Source: Argyresthia goedartella (lineage: Eukaryota; Arthropoda; Insecta; Lepidoptera; Argyresthiidae). Taken from it: a DNA stretch of 64,000 nucleotides. This document shows positions 55,075 through 64,000 of the stretch, one piece after another. Location of the stretch: contig OX463836.1 in NCBI GenBank assembly GCA_949825045.1, positions 16,034,329 to 16,098,328 on the forward strand. The letters are read 5' to 3'. Numbering within the stretch: the first letter of the stretch is position 1; each line of letters starts with the position of its first letter. A program made the position numbers and the translations under genes. The notes under the pieces were generated by a model. That model saw nothing but the letters and a program-made list of their open reading frames with translations, did not search any database and was not told where the DNA came from.

Positions 55075-56812
55075 CAGGGTGTTGATCTGTAAAGTTACGC
55101 CGATCTCAGGGGTGATTATATACACGACACTGAAGCTAAAAAAAATATTAAAAAAAATATTATTTTTTTAGTCAAAAATACTTTAAAATCATGAAATTGT
55201 GGTTCACCAAATAGTCATTCGGAGCGGGGCATGGCGCGGGGCGCGGGGGAGGGTCTGCGCTCGCGCGGCAGCGCGGAGCCAGCGTCAGCCAGTCTCCGAG
55301 CTACCGCGACGACGACTGCGCGTCACTCGTGTCCGCAAATTACCTACCCTTACTGCTAATTTTCGCGCGCGCGCCACTCCGTGATAATGGAAACGGCTGA
55401 GTTAAACAATCGTGATATGTTCGATCTAATAAACATTTACTTTACGAATGGACAAAACGAACAACGAAGTGTCACAGTGTGGGCTGAGCGATTCCCAAAT
55501 CGGCCGGCCGTAAACCGTACCGACGTAAGGCGTATCGTTTTTAATCTACGGGAGTGGGACTCATTTGCTACACCACGCCATGAACAGGGAAGAGGGCAAG
55601 AAGGACTCCCAGTAGGTGTGCAAGAAGCCATCCTCGACTACTTCCGTCGCGAGCCGCGTGCTAGTACCCGGGAAGCGGCGCGGCACTTTGATCTCCACCA
55701 TACAACGATTTGGAAATTATTAAATAAGGAGAAAATGCATCCCTTCCACTTCAGAGGGGTGCAGGACTTGGAGGAAACTGACTACGCCAGTCGTGTTACA
55801 TTTTGTGAGTGGCTGCAGCTTAATCTGCATCAGAACATTATGTGGACCGACGAAGCCATGTTCACAAGAACAGGCTTATTTAATGTACACAATGAACATT
55901 GGTGGGACATACGAAGTGACGATGCAACCGAAAATCCCCACCCAATTGTAAAAGACTCGTTCCAAACAAGGTTCTCCCATAATGTGTGGGCCGGAATATT
56001 TGGAACAAGTATTCTGGGTCCTTATTTTATTGAAGGACGATTGAACGGGGAAAGTTATTTGGAAATACTGCAGGAACAGGTGACTGCTATGTTGGAGGAT
56101 GTTCCGCTAGCTCGGCTCTCGGGACTATACTTCCAGCAAGATGGAGCGCCGCCGCACTACGCCATACTTGTACGCAATTACCTCGATTCCCAGTTTGGTG
56201 AGCGTTGGATCGGACGAAGGGGACCCGTGACTTGGCCTCCACGGTCTCCAGACTTGACGCCGCTCACCTTTTTTTTGTGGGGCGATATTAAACGCATTGT
56301 GTATGGTAGGCAGGACGAGTTTAACAATGCCGAAATGCTTAAACAAGCGATAGTGCAAGCTTTCGAAACCGTGCGTGCCAATCCAGCAGTTTTAGCTCGT
56401 CTAACAGACAATTTGAGACGACGGGCAACGGTGTGCATTGTACAAGGTGGTGGACATTTTGAACATGTTTTAAAATTAGGCACTAATCAGTGATAATCAA
56501 TAAGTAAATCGATCGATTAATCAATCATTCAATCAATCAGTGAGTCAATCAATCAATCAATGTAAATGTTGATTTTGTACGTCATGGACAAATACCTTGA
56601 TCCGTACAGTAAAGTGTAGTGCAGTGCAACTTTAGTGCGCGTTTGGTGGACCGGACTGGGGTGCCCGCACTTTGCGGGTATTTCAGGACAAATTGAATAT
56701 GGTAAGTTATTAATAAAAAATTTACTAGGAGACATTTAAACAATTTTGTAGTCACTAGCAATATGTAAACTATCGACCCTGAGTCGGGCGTAACTTTACA
56801 AATCTACACCTG
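55075..56812 (+). mobile_element. Tc1/mariner-superfamily element in Academ-like exon 2
   Basis: Ends CAGGGTGTTGATCTGTAAAG and the diverged complement CTTTACAAATCTACACCTG, flanked by TA (55073-55074, 56813-56814); the empty site CGCAATATAGATGTTT is seen in copies 1-3. 1738 bases. GC-rich 5' region and a (CAAT)n-like tract at 56495-56560 after the gene. Confidence 0.88.
55387..56493 (+). CDS. Mariner-type transposase, intact frame, catalytic third residue altered
   Basis: 368 codons from ATG. Two helix-turn-helix regions (residues about 15-60 and STREAARHFDLHHTTIWKLL), then IMWTDEAMF with the first Asp and YFQQDGAPPHYA with the second. The third motif reads SPDLTPLTFFLWG; relatives I know have PLDFFLWG, so the third catalytic Asp appears replaced by Thr. 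Despite an open frame, the enzyme may therefore be dead. Confidence 0.85.
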   Translation: METAELNNRDMFDLINIYFTNGQNEQRSVTVWAERFPNRPAVNRTDVRRIVFNLREWDSFATPRHEQGRGQEGLPVGVQEAILDYFRREPRASTREAARHFDLHHTTIWKLLNKEKMHPFHFRGVQDLEETDYASRVTFCEWLQLNLHQNIMWTDEAMFTRTGLFNVHNEHWWDIRSDDATENPHPIVKDSFQTRFSHNVWAGIFGTSILGPYFIEGRLNGESYLEILQEQVTAMLEDVPLARLSGLYFQQDGAPPHYAILVRNYLDSQFGERWIGRRGPVTWPPRSPDLTPLTFFLWGDIKRIVYGRQDEFNNAEMLKQAIVQAFETVRANPAVLARLTDNLRRRATVCIVQGGGHFEHVLKLGTNQ

Positions 56813-56814
56813 TA

Positions 56815-57433
56815 GATGTTTCAGCACTGTCATTTTAGTTAGGCTCAATTCTTTCACGCGCACTGCCTGCTTTCCACGCTTTAACAGGATGCGATATTAA
56901 TCCAGCATTGTATAAACGAGGCAAAAAGAGACCTTTTGATATTTTGAGAAAATCTGAGATCTTTCAAAAAGCGCTCGCTGACGTAGGGTCCGATCGTTGT
57001 GATATCTAAACAATTTTCCCCACGCTTCAATCTTTTATATGTCACATGTACGAACTGAAGAAACTCGCTGATGTCAACGAAGCTCGATTCGACATTTTTA
57101 ATAAAACATACAAGGTGCACGACACATCGAAGCCGTTCCCGTTGGACGTACGCAACTACGAAGCTTGCAATTTACCCCCATGGCAGTCAGAGCTATACCA
57201 ACATTGCCTCAGAACTCGGTACATCGCCAATTTGTGGAGGAATGCTTAAAAATCCGACATCACTGACCTTGCACCAACCGATCATGGGTGGAATGAAAAT
57301 AATAATAAATTCGAGTTCACGTGGTTTATCGGGAATCAATTGCCCGATGCGTATGAAAATGTTGTTGTATCGCCGGATATTCTGGGCAACGAGAATGTCA
57401 CTGAGGACAGCAATGACGAGACGCTTGATTCAG
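56815..57433 (+). pseudogene. Academ-like exon 2, last part, copy 4
   Basis: Continues after the mariner-like element: LPAFHALTGCDIN, KRGKKRPFDIL, a CAA-to-TAA stop near 57008, then LKKLADVNEARFDIFNKTYK, LPPWQSELYQHCLR and LPDAYENVVVSPDILG. Ends at CAG/GTAATTTT. Confidence 0.6.
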
Positions 57434-57580
57434 GTAATTTTTTGTACTTCTATAATATTCTCTCAACAAAATTACTGAATAGAAATAATTGTTACGCATG
57501 TTGCAGGCACTCAGCAGGAAAGAATTGTGGATGATGAGCCACAATATGAAAGTTCCAGTGAAGAAGATGAATTGTATTGA
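57434..57580 (+). pseudogene. Academ-like intron 2 and exon 3, copy 4
   Basis: Intron 57434-57506 (73 bases, GT-AG) and exon 3 57507-57580, one Glu codon shorter than copy 3 in its acidic tail, ending TGA. Confidence 0.6.
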
Positions 57581-58328
57581 GCAAAAATGTAAAGGTCAGA
57601 CATAACAATACATACCATTATAATAAAAAATTTATATCATTTCATTTTTTTATACAATAAATAATACAATTCGTACTACATTTCATCTACATTTACGTTG
57701 GTTGTATCTATCGCTTTATTGTCATTCTTAAATTCCCGTTTTATCAAGTAGAAAGAAAGGAAAAAAAAGAAACCAAAAAACCTTTTTCGGTCAGATTAAG
57801 AGAACCCACCAACATTTTTGTCAGATTAAGAAAATATGCTTTCAGGATACCGAGATAAACCTCCCCCCAATGAAAATCTGACGCGCTCGAGTATTTCAAA
57901 AAAACTTTTTATTTTTGCATTTTCAAAAATTCATCGTAACTTATCGTCACGCCGAAATCGTCAGTTTTTTTAAAGGGAGCTTCCTTGGGGCCTACTTAAC
58001 ACCCCTTCCGAAAATCTGACGCGCTCGAGTAAATTTTTTTTTTGCATTTTTGACTACTTTATATGCCTACCCCCACCACGCAAACCGGCAGATTAGTATA
58101 CCGTTGTTATCAGTTGGGGCATACGTAGTATGAATATCTGACGCGCTCGAGAATGCCAAGTAACTGTTTTTTTTTTTAACATTTTTGAAAAACCGTACAC
58201 GCCAAACCCACCGCTAAAATGGTTTTTACCATACGAGATTTTCTTTTCGAAATTATTTTCTTTCGATTTTGATAGGCCTCGACGGCGCCGTTGAATTACG
58301 CCATTTAGCTACCTCGCCTCCCTAACTA
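57581..58328. repeat. Academ-like right subterminal region, copy 4
   Basis: Same three TCTGACGCGCTCGAG motifs (near 57886, 58014, 58137) and the terminal inverted repeat ending at 58328. Confidence 0.6.
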
Positions 58329-58332
58329 CAAT

Positions 58333-58731
58333 TTAGATGTGATAAACATGTCACGAGTATGGAGTATCCGTAGTTTGCCTTTCGCCGCATTCAACCAATA
58401 AGATGCAACCATTAGATGTGAGTTTCATGTTCCCATTAAAAACCTATTACGCTCAAGAAATTGTAAATTGGCTAGACAACCATCCTGGTCGTGCTGTCAC
58501 ACACTTCCAAGTTGGTAGTATTTTGGGAAAGGCTTATTTGTGAGCAGCATTGCCTTCCACAGCTATCAATGGCTTTCGAAAGACTGGAATACTGCCATAT
58601 GATGATAACATCTTTACTGATGCTGATTTTAATGATAATCAGGACTGGTGGGGTGTCCTGATTATCAGAACAGCCTTCTCCAGCAGCAATGCCATCCAAT
58701 GTAGCTTCAGTGCAACAGCCAGAGCAAAATT
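58333..58731 (+). pseudogene. pogo-like transposase, 3' half, copy 4
   Basis: As 36893-37283 but with AGA-to-TGA near 58541 and a palindromic rearrangement at 58634-58666 (GATAATCAGGAC and its exact complement) replacing the Pro codons present in copy 3. Confidence 0.7.
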
Positions 58732-59115
58732 AATTCATATTGCCTGCTGTAATACATCCTGTTACACGGGTAATCCCAAGTGTATGGCCTAGAGCATGGT
58801 CGGCAGTTTTAGTCACTGGTTCTCCACATAAAAATAAAATCATAGAAGCTGAGGAAAAAAAGAAAGAAAAAACGAGAAAATAGCTCGGAAGAGGACAAAG
58901 GGCGTTGGAGAGGAGGCAAATAATAATAAGAAAGCTTGTGGGACCAAAAATAAAAGACAAAACCAAAAAAAATGCACTTCTGTGCCAGAAAAACAAAAGT
59001 GATAGTGAAGATGATGAGGAATACGATGCCGAATGCGAGTGAAGATGATGAGGAATACGATGCCGTCCCCATGGACGATATTAGGAACGAAAAATTACTG
59101 GCTGATTTTGTTTTT
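58732..59115 (+). other. pogo 3' flank, copy 4
   Basis: Holds the Lys/Glu-rich tail remnant and the 34-base AGTGAAGATGATGAGGAATA tandem repeat. No other gene. Confidence 0.5.
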
Positions 59116-59506
59116 GTAGGGTTCCGTACCCGAAGGGTTCCAAACGGGACCCTGACTTCGCTGTCCGTCCGTCCGTCTGTCACCAGGCTGTCTCAAGAAC
59201 CTAGCTAGCTAGAGAGTTGAAAGTTTCACAGATTATGTATTTCTGTTGCCGCTATAACAACAAATACTAAAAAACAGGATAAAAGAAATATTTAAGGGGG
59301 CTCCCATATAACAATTCTTTCAACACCACATACAAACTTATGGATGCACCTGGTTACGTACATGGAGTGTGAAAGTAATACCAATAACTTTGTAAACAAT
59401 ATTTTGCTGTGTAAAATCCAAACTATTCACTCCACACCATCGCTTCCATTGAACGGTGGTACGGAATCCTTCGTGCGCGATTTAGACTCGCACTTGACCG
59501 CTTTTT
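59116..59506 (+). mobile_element. GGGTTCCGTACC non-coding element, copy 1
   Basis: About 390 bases from GTAGGGTTCCGTACC to TTTAGACTCGCACTTGACCG plus a T-run, inserted into the pogo flank (uninterrupted at 37660). Includes GTCCGTCCGTCCGTCTGTC and GGGGGCTCCCATATAACAA. Non-coding; a second copy lies reversed at 60522. I recall such sequences as abundant in Lepidoptera. Confidence 0.65.
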
Positions 59507-59690
59507 ATTTTTTAAATGTTTGTTTTTTCTGTTGATTATTATTTCGGATTTAAATTCTAATAAAAATATAACCTATCCAATACATAACATGAGTTTTATT
59601 TAGTTTTCACCAATAACATGGATTTCATTGGGAAAAATAAAAAGGGGGACGATATTTGGCGACTATCTTACCAGTCAACATGTCATCGCA
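59507..59690. other. pogo 3' flank, copy 4, continued
   Basis: Resumes with TTTTTTAAATGTTTG as in copy 3; AT-rich, no gene. Confidence 0.5.
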
Positions 59691-60115
59691 ATCGACCTTC
59701 TGATCTGACAACATAAATAGTTTATTATGCCAAAGAAGACCAACAAATTTTCCAACGAGAACAAACTTTGCCAAAGATAAATCAACAATTTTGTAAAGGA
59801 AAACTAGTTTTTCCTTTAAGAAAACAACTATTTTGCCAACGAATATCAACCATTTCGCCAATGAAAACCAACTGATTTGCCGACGAAAACTACAATTAAA
59901 GAAAACAGGTTGGGCTATGACGCAAGTCATCCCTCATTGCAAAAAGGACTGATATACTGATAAAGACAATACCTACTGATCACTCGACATACAGGTTCTC
60001 GTCTATACCCGAATCTTGGGAGAGAGTTAATGCAGCAACCATTCTATCTCTCTCATATAAATACAAAACGGCGGATGAGAGAGCGCTATATCAACCGTCT
60101 CAACCTAGTTTTGTA
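59691..60115. repeat. Array spacer with short degenerate repeats, copy D
   Basis: Same spacer as at 16641, 29098 and 37858; start of a fifth, truncated unit. Confidence 0.6.
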
Positions 60116-60412
60116 TTTAAATGAATGGGAGAGTAGTATTGCTGTTAGATCTGTCCCGCGAATAGAATATAGCTCGACTGCATTTAATCTTACGTCAAGG
60201 ATCTTTTAACAAATAACTCACCAAGTTAAAAACTTAACAAAACCTACTTCAAGTTCAAGCCCTATTTCTTCCTCCCCATTCTAGATGCGAATGAAGTCTG
60301 TATATATGAATCCTCATCAAAACTTTTGCTGCACGGAACAACAATACCAAAACATCATCTGTGTATATATTCTTTGTATTTTTTTATTTTTCAAAAAGCG
60401 ATGAATCAATTT
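60116..60412 (+). mobile_element. piggyBac fragment, truncated, copy 5
   Basis: Matches the other copies up to GCGATGAATCAATTTTGAT, then breaks before the Cys-rich domain. This is the right edge of the tandem array. Confidence 0.65.
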
Positions 60413-60521
60413 TGATAAAATGAATGAATGATTGAACTTCTGAATTATAAACAACCAATCAAAGTAAGAATCTTTAAAATCGGGCTCATAATTGACGGAG
60501 TAATCCCGTAATAAAAAATAC

Positions 60522-60923
60522 AAAAAAAAAACTGTCAAGTGCGAGTCTAACTCGCGCACGAAGGGTACCACCGTACAATGGTAGGGATGGTGTGGAGTAA
60601 ATAGTTTAGATTTTACATAGCAAAATGTTGTTTACAATGTTATTGGTGCGGCTACTTTCACACACCATGTACGTAACCAGGTGCATTCATAAGATTCTAT
60701 GTGGTATTTAAAGAATTGTTGTATGGGAGCCCCCTTAAATATTAATTTTATTCTGTATTTAAGTATTTGTTGTTATGGCGGCAACAGAAAGTCATCATTT
60801 GTGAAAATTTAATCTGGCTACCACGGTTCATGAGATACAGCCTGGTGATAGACGGACGGATGGATGGACAGCGGAGGCTTAGTAATAGGTCCCGTTTGGC
60901 ACCCTTGGGGTACGGAACCCTAC
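60522..60923 (-). mobile_element. GGGTTCCGTACC non-coding element, copy 2
   Basis: Reverse-orientation relative of 59116-59506, ending GGGGTACGGAACCCTAC. Inserted in unique DNA, so the element family is independent of the array. Confidence 0.65.
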
Positions 60924-61386
60924 AAACAGACAAATTGATAACCTCCTCATTTTCAGTCAGTTGAAAATCTCTATCCTCGATTACTAATATCATTTGGGGA
61001 AATATAGTACCAATCACAATGAACAACATTTCCTACAGATCTTATGGTCACAAATAAAATAAAAAAAATTACCCAATCATTCACTTCAAATGCGACCATA
61101 GGTTTCTTAGGGAAAGTTGTCCATAATGATGGGCACTATCGTCCCCTAAATATGGTCAAGTAATTAAAAGTCACATCTTCCCGTCCATCTAGTTATAGTT
61201 GAAATCTCTCTTCACAGAGAATGCCCTTTATAGTTCTCAATTATCCTTCTAGGACAGTTTTGAAAATATGTATAGATTTGTCCAAAACAATATGAAATAA
61301 CTCCCTCAGAGAACTAGTTGCCATTGCGACAGCTTTGCTCTATTCTTGAGTTCTCGGACCAGTTATATTATATTAGGACAAATTTT
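60924..61386. other. Spacer without recognised gene
   Basis: No open frame, repeat or RNA signal that I can support. Confidence 0.5.
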
Positions 61387-61465
61387 TGCCCCCACCAGGA
61401 CTCGAACCCGGGACCCTAAGCTTTGCAGGCAGTGTCACTGCCGACTCGGCCATTCGGGTCGTCTT
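61387..61465 (-). mobile_element. tRNA-derived SINE head
   Basis: On the minus strand TGGCCGAGTCGG matches a pol III A box and GGTTCGAGTCC a B box, with a foldable T arm. The acceptor stem pairs poorly, so this is a tRNA-derived SINE or tRNA pseudogene, not a working tRNA. The SINE body probably continues leftward on the minus strand. Confidence 0.6.
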
Positions 61466-61654
61466 GTGACATTGTGAAATTGTGACATCAATCATCAATT
61501 GTGAATATTCTTCCAACAATTCAACAATTTCTTGGCCAGCATTTACATTATATTTATTCTGTTTCCTGTAACAAGTTTCCCGAAGAACCAATAGCTTTGA
61601 TTCTCTCCATTCAGGGAGCTTTGATTCACTTGGGTGTGTGATCATAGCGGTTAT

Positions 61655-61822
61655 GAGATTGTCTCAAACCATTTTGCATTTTTCTTTGTTCTTGTGTTTT
61701 GTTGGTTAGTCTGTAGCTGCTATGCTGTGGTTTAAGATGAGAATGTCTCAAACAGTTTTGCATTTCTCTTTGTTCTTGTGTTTTGTCGGTTAGTCTGTAT
61801 CTTCTATGCTGTGGTTTAAGAG
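61655..61822 (+). repeat. 84-base tandem repeat, two copies
   Basis: Units at 61655-61738 and 61739-61822, each with GTCTCAAAC, TTTGTTCTTGTGTTTTG and TATGCTGTGGTTTAAGA. Non-coding. Confidence 0.75.
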
Positions 61823-62079
61823 ATTCCGTAACATCTATTTATGTCATTTCTTCTTTAACTCCCGGTTTCGTTGAAATTCCTTTGGAGGCCAGTAGAGTAG
61901 CCCTGAAATGAGGAAAATGTATGCAATCAGAAGGTTATTAATTGATGATCTCGCAGGAGTTCCTAAAGTAAAGATAAATATTTATAAGTACTTATAGAAT
62001 ATGGTCACAACTTTTGGAAAGTCTAATTATAAAATATTGATTGCACTATTCAAAAGATGATATTACTATTGTTACTAGT

Positions 62080-62506
62080 AATGGACATGTGCATTCTTCC
62101 CATCCCTACCTACGGAGCTCAGACTTGGTCTTTGACTGGCATCCAAAAGTCTAGGCTCGTTTGCTAACGAAATATGGGGTGCAGTATCCTGGGGGTCCGA
62201 TTGGTGGTCCGAGTCAGGAATACTGAGATACGCTCCGGAACTAAAATAAAGGAAGTAGCGGAAAAGGCAGCTGAATTGAAGTGGAACTGGGCAGGCCACG
62301 TCGCCCTTATGCAACTAGACCGATGGGCCAAACTAACAACTCTCTGGATCCAAAACACGAAAAGGGGATGTGGTCGACCCAGGAAGCGCTGGAGTGACGA
62401 ATTGAGCTACCACAACAACAACTGGTGGGAGGTAGCCCAGGGGTGTGAAGAGTGGAGGAGGGGAAGAGAGGCCTTTGCCCAGCAAATGAGCAGTGGGATG
62501 ATGTAG
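62080..62506 (+). pseudogene. RTE-type LINE ORF, C-terminal remnant
   Basis: Frame with PTYGAQTWSLT (end of the reverse transcriptase region), a stop near 62165, then SILGVRLVVRVRNTEIRSGT, LKWNWAGHVAL and RGCGRPRKRWSDEL, the well-known C-terminal motifs of RTE-group LINEs in insects. Ends at 62506, followed by a TAATAA-rich 3' tail. 5'-truncated. Confidence 0.75.
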
Positions 62507-62730
62507 GCTAATAATAACAGTAATAAATAACTAGTAATGGTGTACGAAAAGGGGATGTGGTCGACCCAGGAAGCGCTGGAGTGACGAATTGAGCTACCAC
62601 AACAACAACTGGTGGGAGGTAGCCCAGGGGTGTGAAGAGTGGAGGAGGGGAAGAGAGGCCTTTGCCCAGCAAATGAGCAGTGGGATGATGTAGGCTAATA
62701 ATAACAGTAATAAATAACTAGTAATGGTGT
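62357..62730 (+). repeat. 187-base tandem duplication of the RTE 3' end
   Basis: 62357-62543 is repeated as 62544-62730 with no difference seen by eye, covering the last part of the coding remnant and the tail. Confidence 0.85.
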
Positions 62731-62886
62731 ACTATTCATTATGGGTAGTATTTAACATCACAAAAAGGTCAAAACTAACCAATCAACAAGATGATAAGGT
62801 CAAAAACTAAAACCCGTCTACAAAAACATTGCGCTCTAAGGAGTACGAAAACAATCACCACCAGGAGGTCAATAGACTTCCACGAC

Positions 62887-63026
62887 CTTACTAATAAAAG
62901 AATTTATTCACTGTGTAACTTATACAGTCTTTTGTCCTACTTTGAGGTTTGACAATTACTCGACACATGAAAAGGGCAAAACACTGTATAAGTTAAACAG
63001 TGAATAACTTTTTTTTATTAGTAGGG
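62887..63026. mobile_element. Foldback MITE
   Basis: Arms of about 50 bases: CTTACTAATAAAAG...CACTGTGTAACTTATACAGT and the complement ACTGTATAAGTTAAACAGTG...TTTTATTAGTAGG, with a short spacer. No gene. No clear target duplication. Confidence 0.65.
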
Positions 63027-63642
63027 CCGCTAATGATTTGACTAAATGCAAGCAAAGCATGGAATTCTATTTGCAATCAGATATGCCCAAAATATGCCAG
63101 TGAAAATAAAAGATATGAAGTGTAAAGATATAAAGTATATGAAGTGTATCTTTTCTGTCAGTGAACTAGTAATCATGTAGTTTAGTAGTTAATTTATTCC
63201 ACCTTATCAGAAGGAGCTAATGAGAGATATAGATATTGCAGAAGTATGAGAGATTTAGCTCAGTAGTTAATTTTGACCACCATATCAGAACGTGTCAATG
63301 AGAAAGGGATGGAAAAACGCTTCAACGAAACTTTACAAAATAGTGAAACTAAAAATATGATTTTGGTGAATGTCGCAACTTCTAAATATCATTGGCGTAT
63401 GCCATGCCAGCGAGCGATTGATGAAAAAGAGAGATACTTTGATCTAAATGAAAAAAATGAAGTAAAGACACATTCTAATGAGTGGTGAATGAGTGATAAG
63501 GTTTTTATTCGAAATTAACTACTTCATTTACTTTTAATCATTTGTGAACTACTCATGTCTATTTGCAATGTCCTTTTCATTTGATAACCCACACGACCCT
63601 GTACAATTTTTTTTTTAAATCCATGGCTCCATGCCCTCTAGA

Positions 63643-63870
63643 GTACAATACGATTAAAATCAGTTAAGGATTCGGCCAACCTCGGAAATTGGCGTGAATC
63701 CCTCATCCCTCCATCCTCCATCCATTCATCCCTGTAGCGATTTCTTGATGAGGGAGAGCCCTCATCAAGAAATCACGGTAATGTATTATTGGCGTGTCAT
63801 TTCCGTCTCCGGATTTAGGCGATGATATCCGAGAAAAGCGAATCTTTAACTGATTTTAATCGTATCGTAC
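63643..63870. mobile_element. MITE with 34-base terminal inverted repeats
   Basis: GTACAATACGATTAAAATCA at the left and TGATTTTAATCGTATCGTAC at the right, each extending to about 34 bases with a few mismatches. About 228 bases, non-coding. Contains CATCC-type simple repeats and a perfect hairpin. Confidence 0.75.
63739..63774. repeat. Perfect 16-base hairpin
   Basis: GATTTCTTGATGAGGG, loop AGAG, then the exact complement CCCTCATCAAGAAATC, at the centre of the MITE. Confidence 0.85.
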
Positions 63871-64000
63871 GCCATATTGAATTTATTGTGACTTCACATA
63901 GCCAATAACCAGAGGACAATCAAGACGCTTCATTTGTCAAATTCTGATAAGTAGTTTAGATGTTCTGGTGACACAAATGAACATACATACTAAATTAGAT

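Larger units (their letters stand above)
39529..58328 (+). mobile_element. Academ-like DNA transposon, copy 4 (both ends present)
   Basis: Complete element from AGTTAGGGAGGCG to CGCCTCCCTAACTA, flanked by CAAT at 39525-39528 and 58329-58332. Excluding later insertions (LINE 5.3 kb, Transib plus Tigger 5.1 kb, mariner-like 1.7 kb) it is about 6.7 kb. No Spy insertion, so it supplies the empty AAATTT site. Gene order: exon 1, intron with LINE, exon 2 split by Transib and by the mariner-like element, intron 2, exon 3. Confidence 0.65.

Noticed and set aside
61387..61465. Functional tRNA gene on the minus strand
   Set aside because: A and B boxes are good but the acceptor stem does not pair well, so a tRNA-derived SINE fits better.
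63273..63488. 71-codon open frame as a gene
   Set aside because: Low-complexity, AT-rich composition with no motif, neighbour or splice context; likely chance.

Overview
This window looks like repeat-rich nuclear DNA from an insect. I lean towards Lepidoptera or a close relative, from AT-rich spacers, spliced transposon genes with GT-AG introns, RTE-type LINE 3' ends and two copies of a terminal-repeat element starting GGGTTCCGTACC. I see no ordinary single-copy host gene. Almost everything is mobile-element DNA, nested several layers deep and then amplified in tandem. Family names come from motifs and insertion signatures read by eye; no database search was run.

Layout. 1-988 is unique flank with a foldback and a small coiled-coil/TM reading frame. 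From 989 to 60412 there is a tandem array of one composite unit: an AT-rich spacer, a piggyBac 3' fragment ending at TTAA, then a pogo-like transposon whose transposase is split by an Academ-like element. The Academ-like element has GTTAGGGAGGCG ends, a CAAT target duplication and a spliced zinc-finger plus XPG/FEN-like nuclease gene. Unit 1 (989-16640) carries a Spy-type transposon inserted exactly between AAA and TTT, and ends in an endogenous bunyavirus-type glycoprotein sequence with a Harbinger element inside it. About 12.5 kb (5938-18438) is repeated directly as 18439-30894. Unit 3 runs on to a complete right end at 36888-37857. Unit 4 (37858-59690) is the fullest and holds four further insertions: a near-intact LINE (40993-46251), a Transib with a RAG1-like core (47324-52454), a Tigger inside that Transib (50214-52342), and a Tc1/mariner-superfamily element (55075-56812). 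Unit 5 is cut off at 60412. From 60413 to 64000 the DNA is unique, with a tRNA-derived SINE, an RTE LINE tail and several foldbacks.

How the parts relate. Related copies act as empty sites for each other, so several insertion points can be read exactly: Spy at AAA/TTT with no duplication, Academ-like CAAT, Transib CGCCG, and TA for Tigger and the mariner-like element. The Academ-like genes share ancestral frameshifts but also carry private deletions; copies 1 and 2 have lost the Asp motif of the nuclease. The longest open frames belong to the late arrivals: LINE ORF1/ORF2, the Transib core, Tigger and the mariner-like gene. A viral glycoprotein fragment trapped in nested transposons is the kind of setting expected of a piRNA-producing locus; that is inference.
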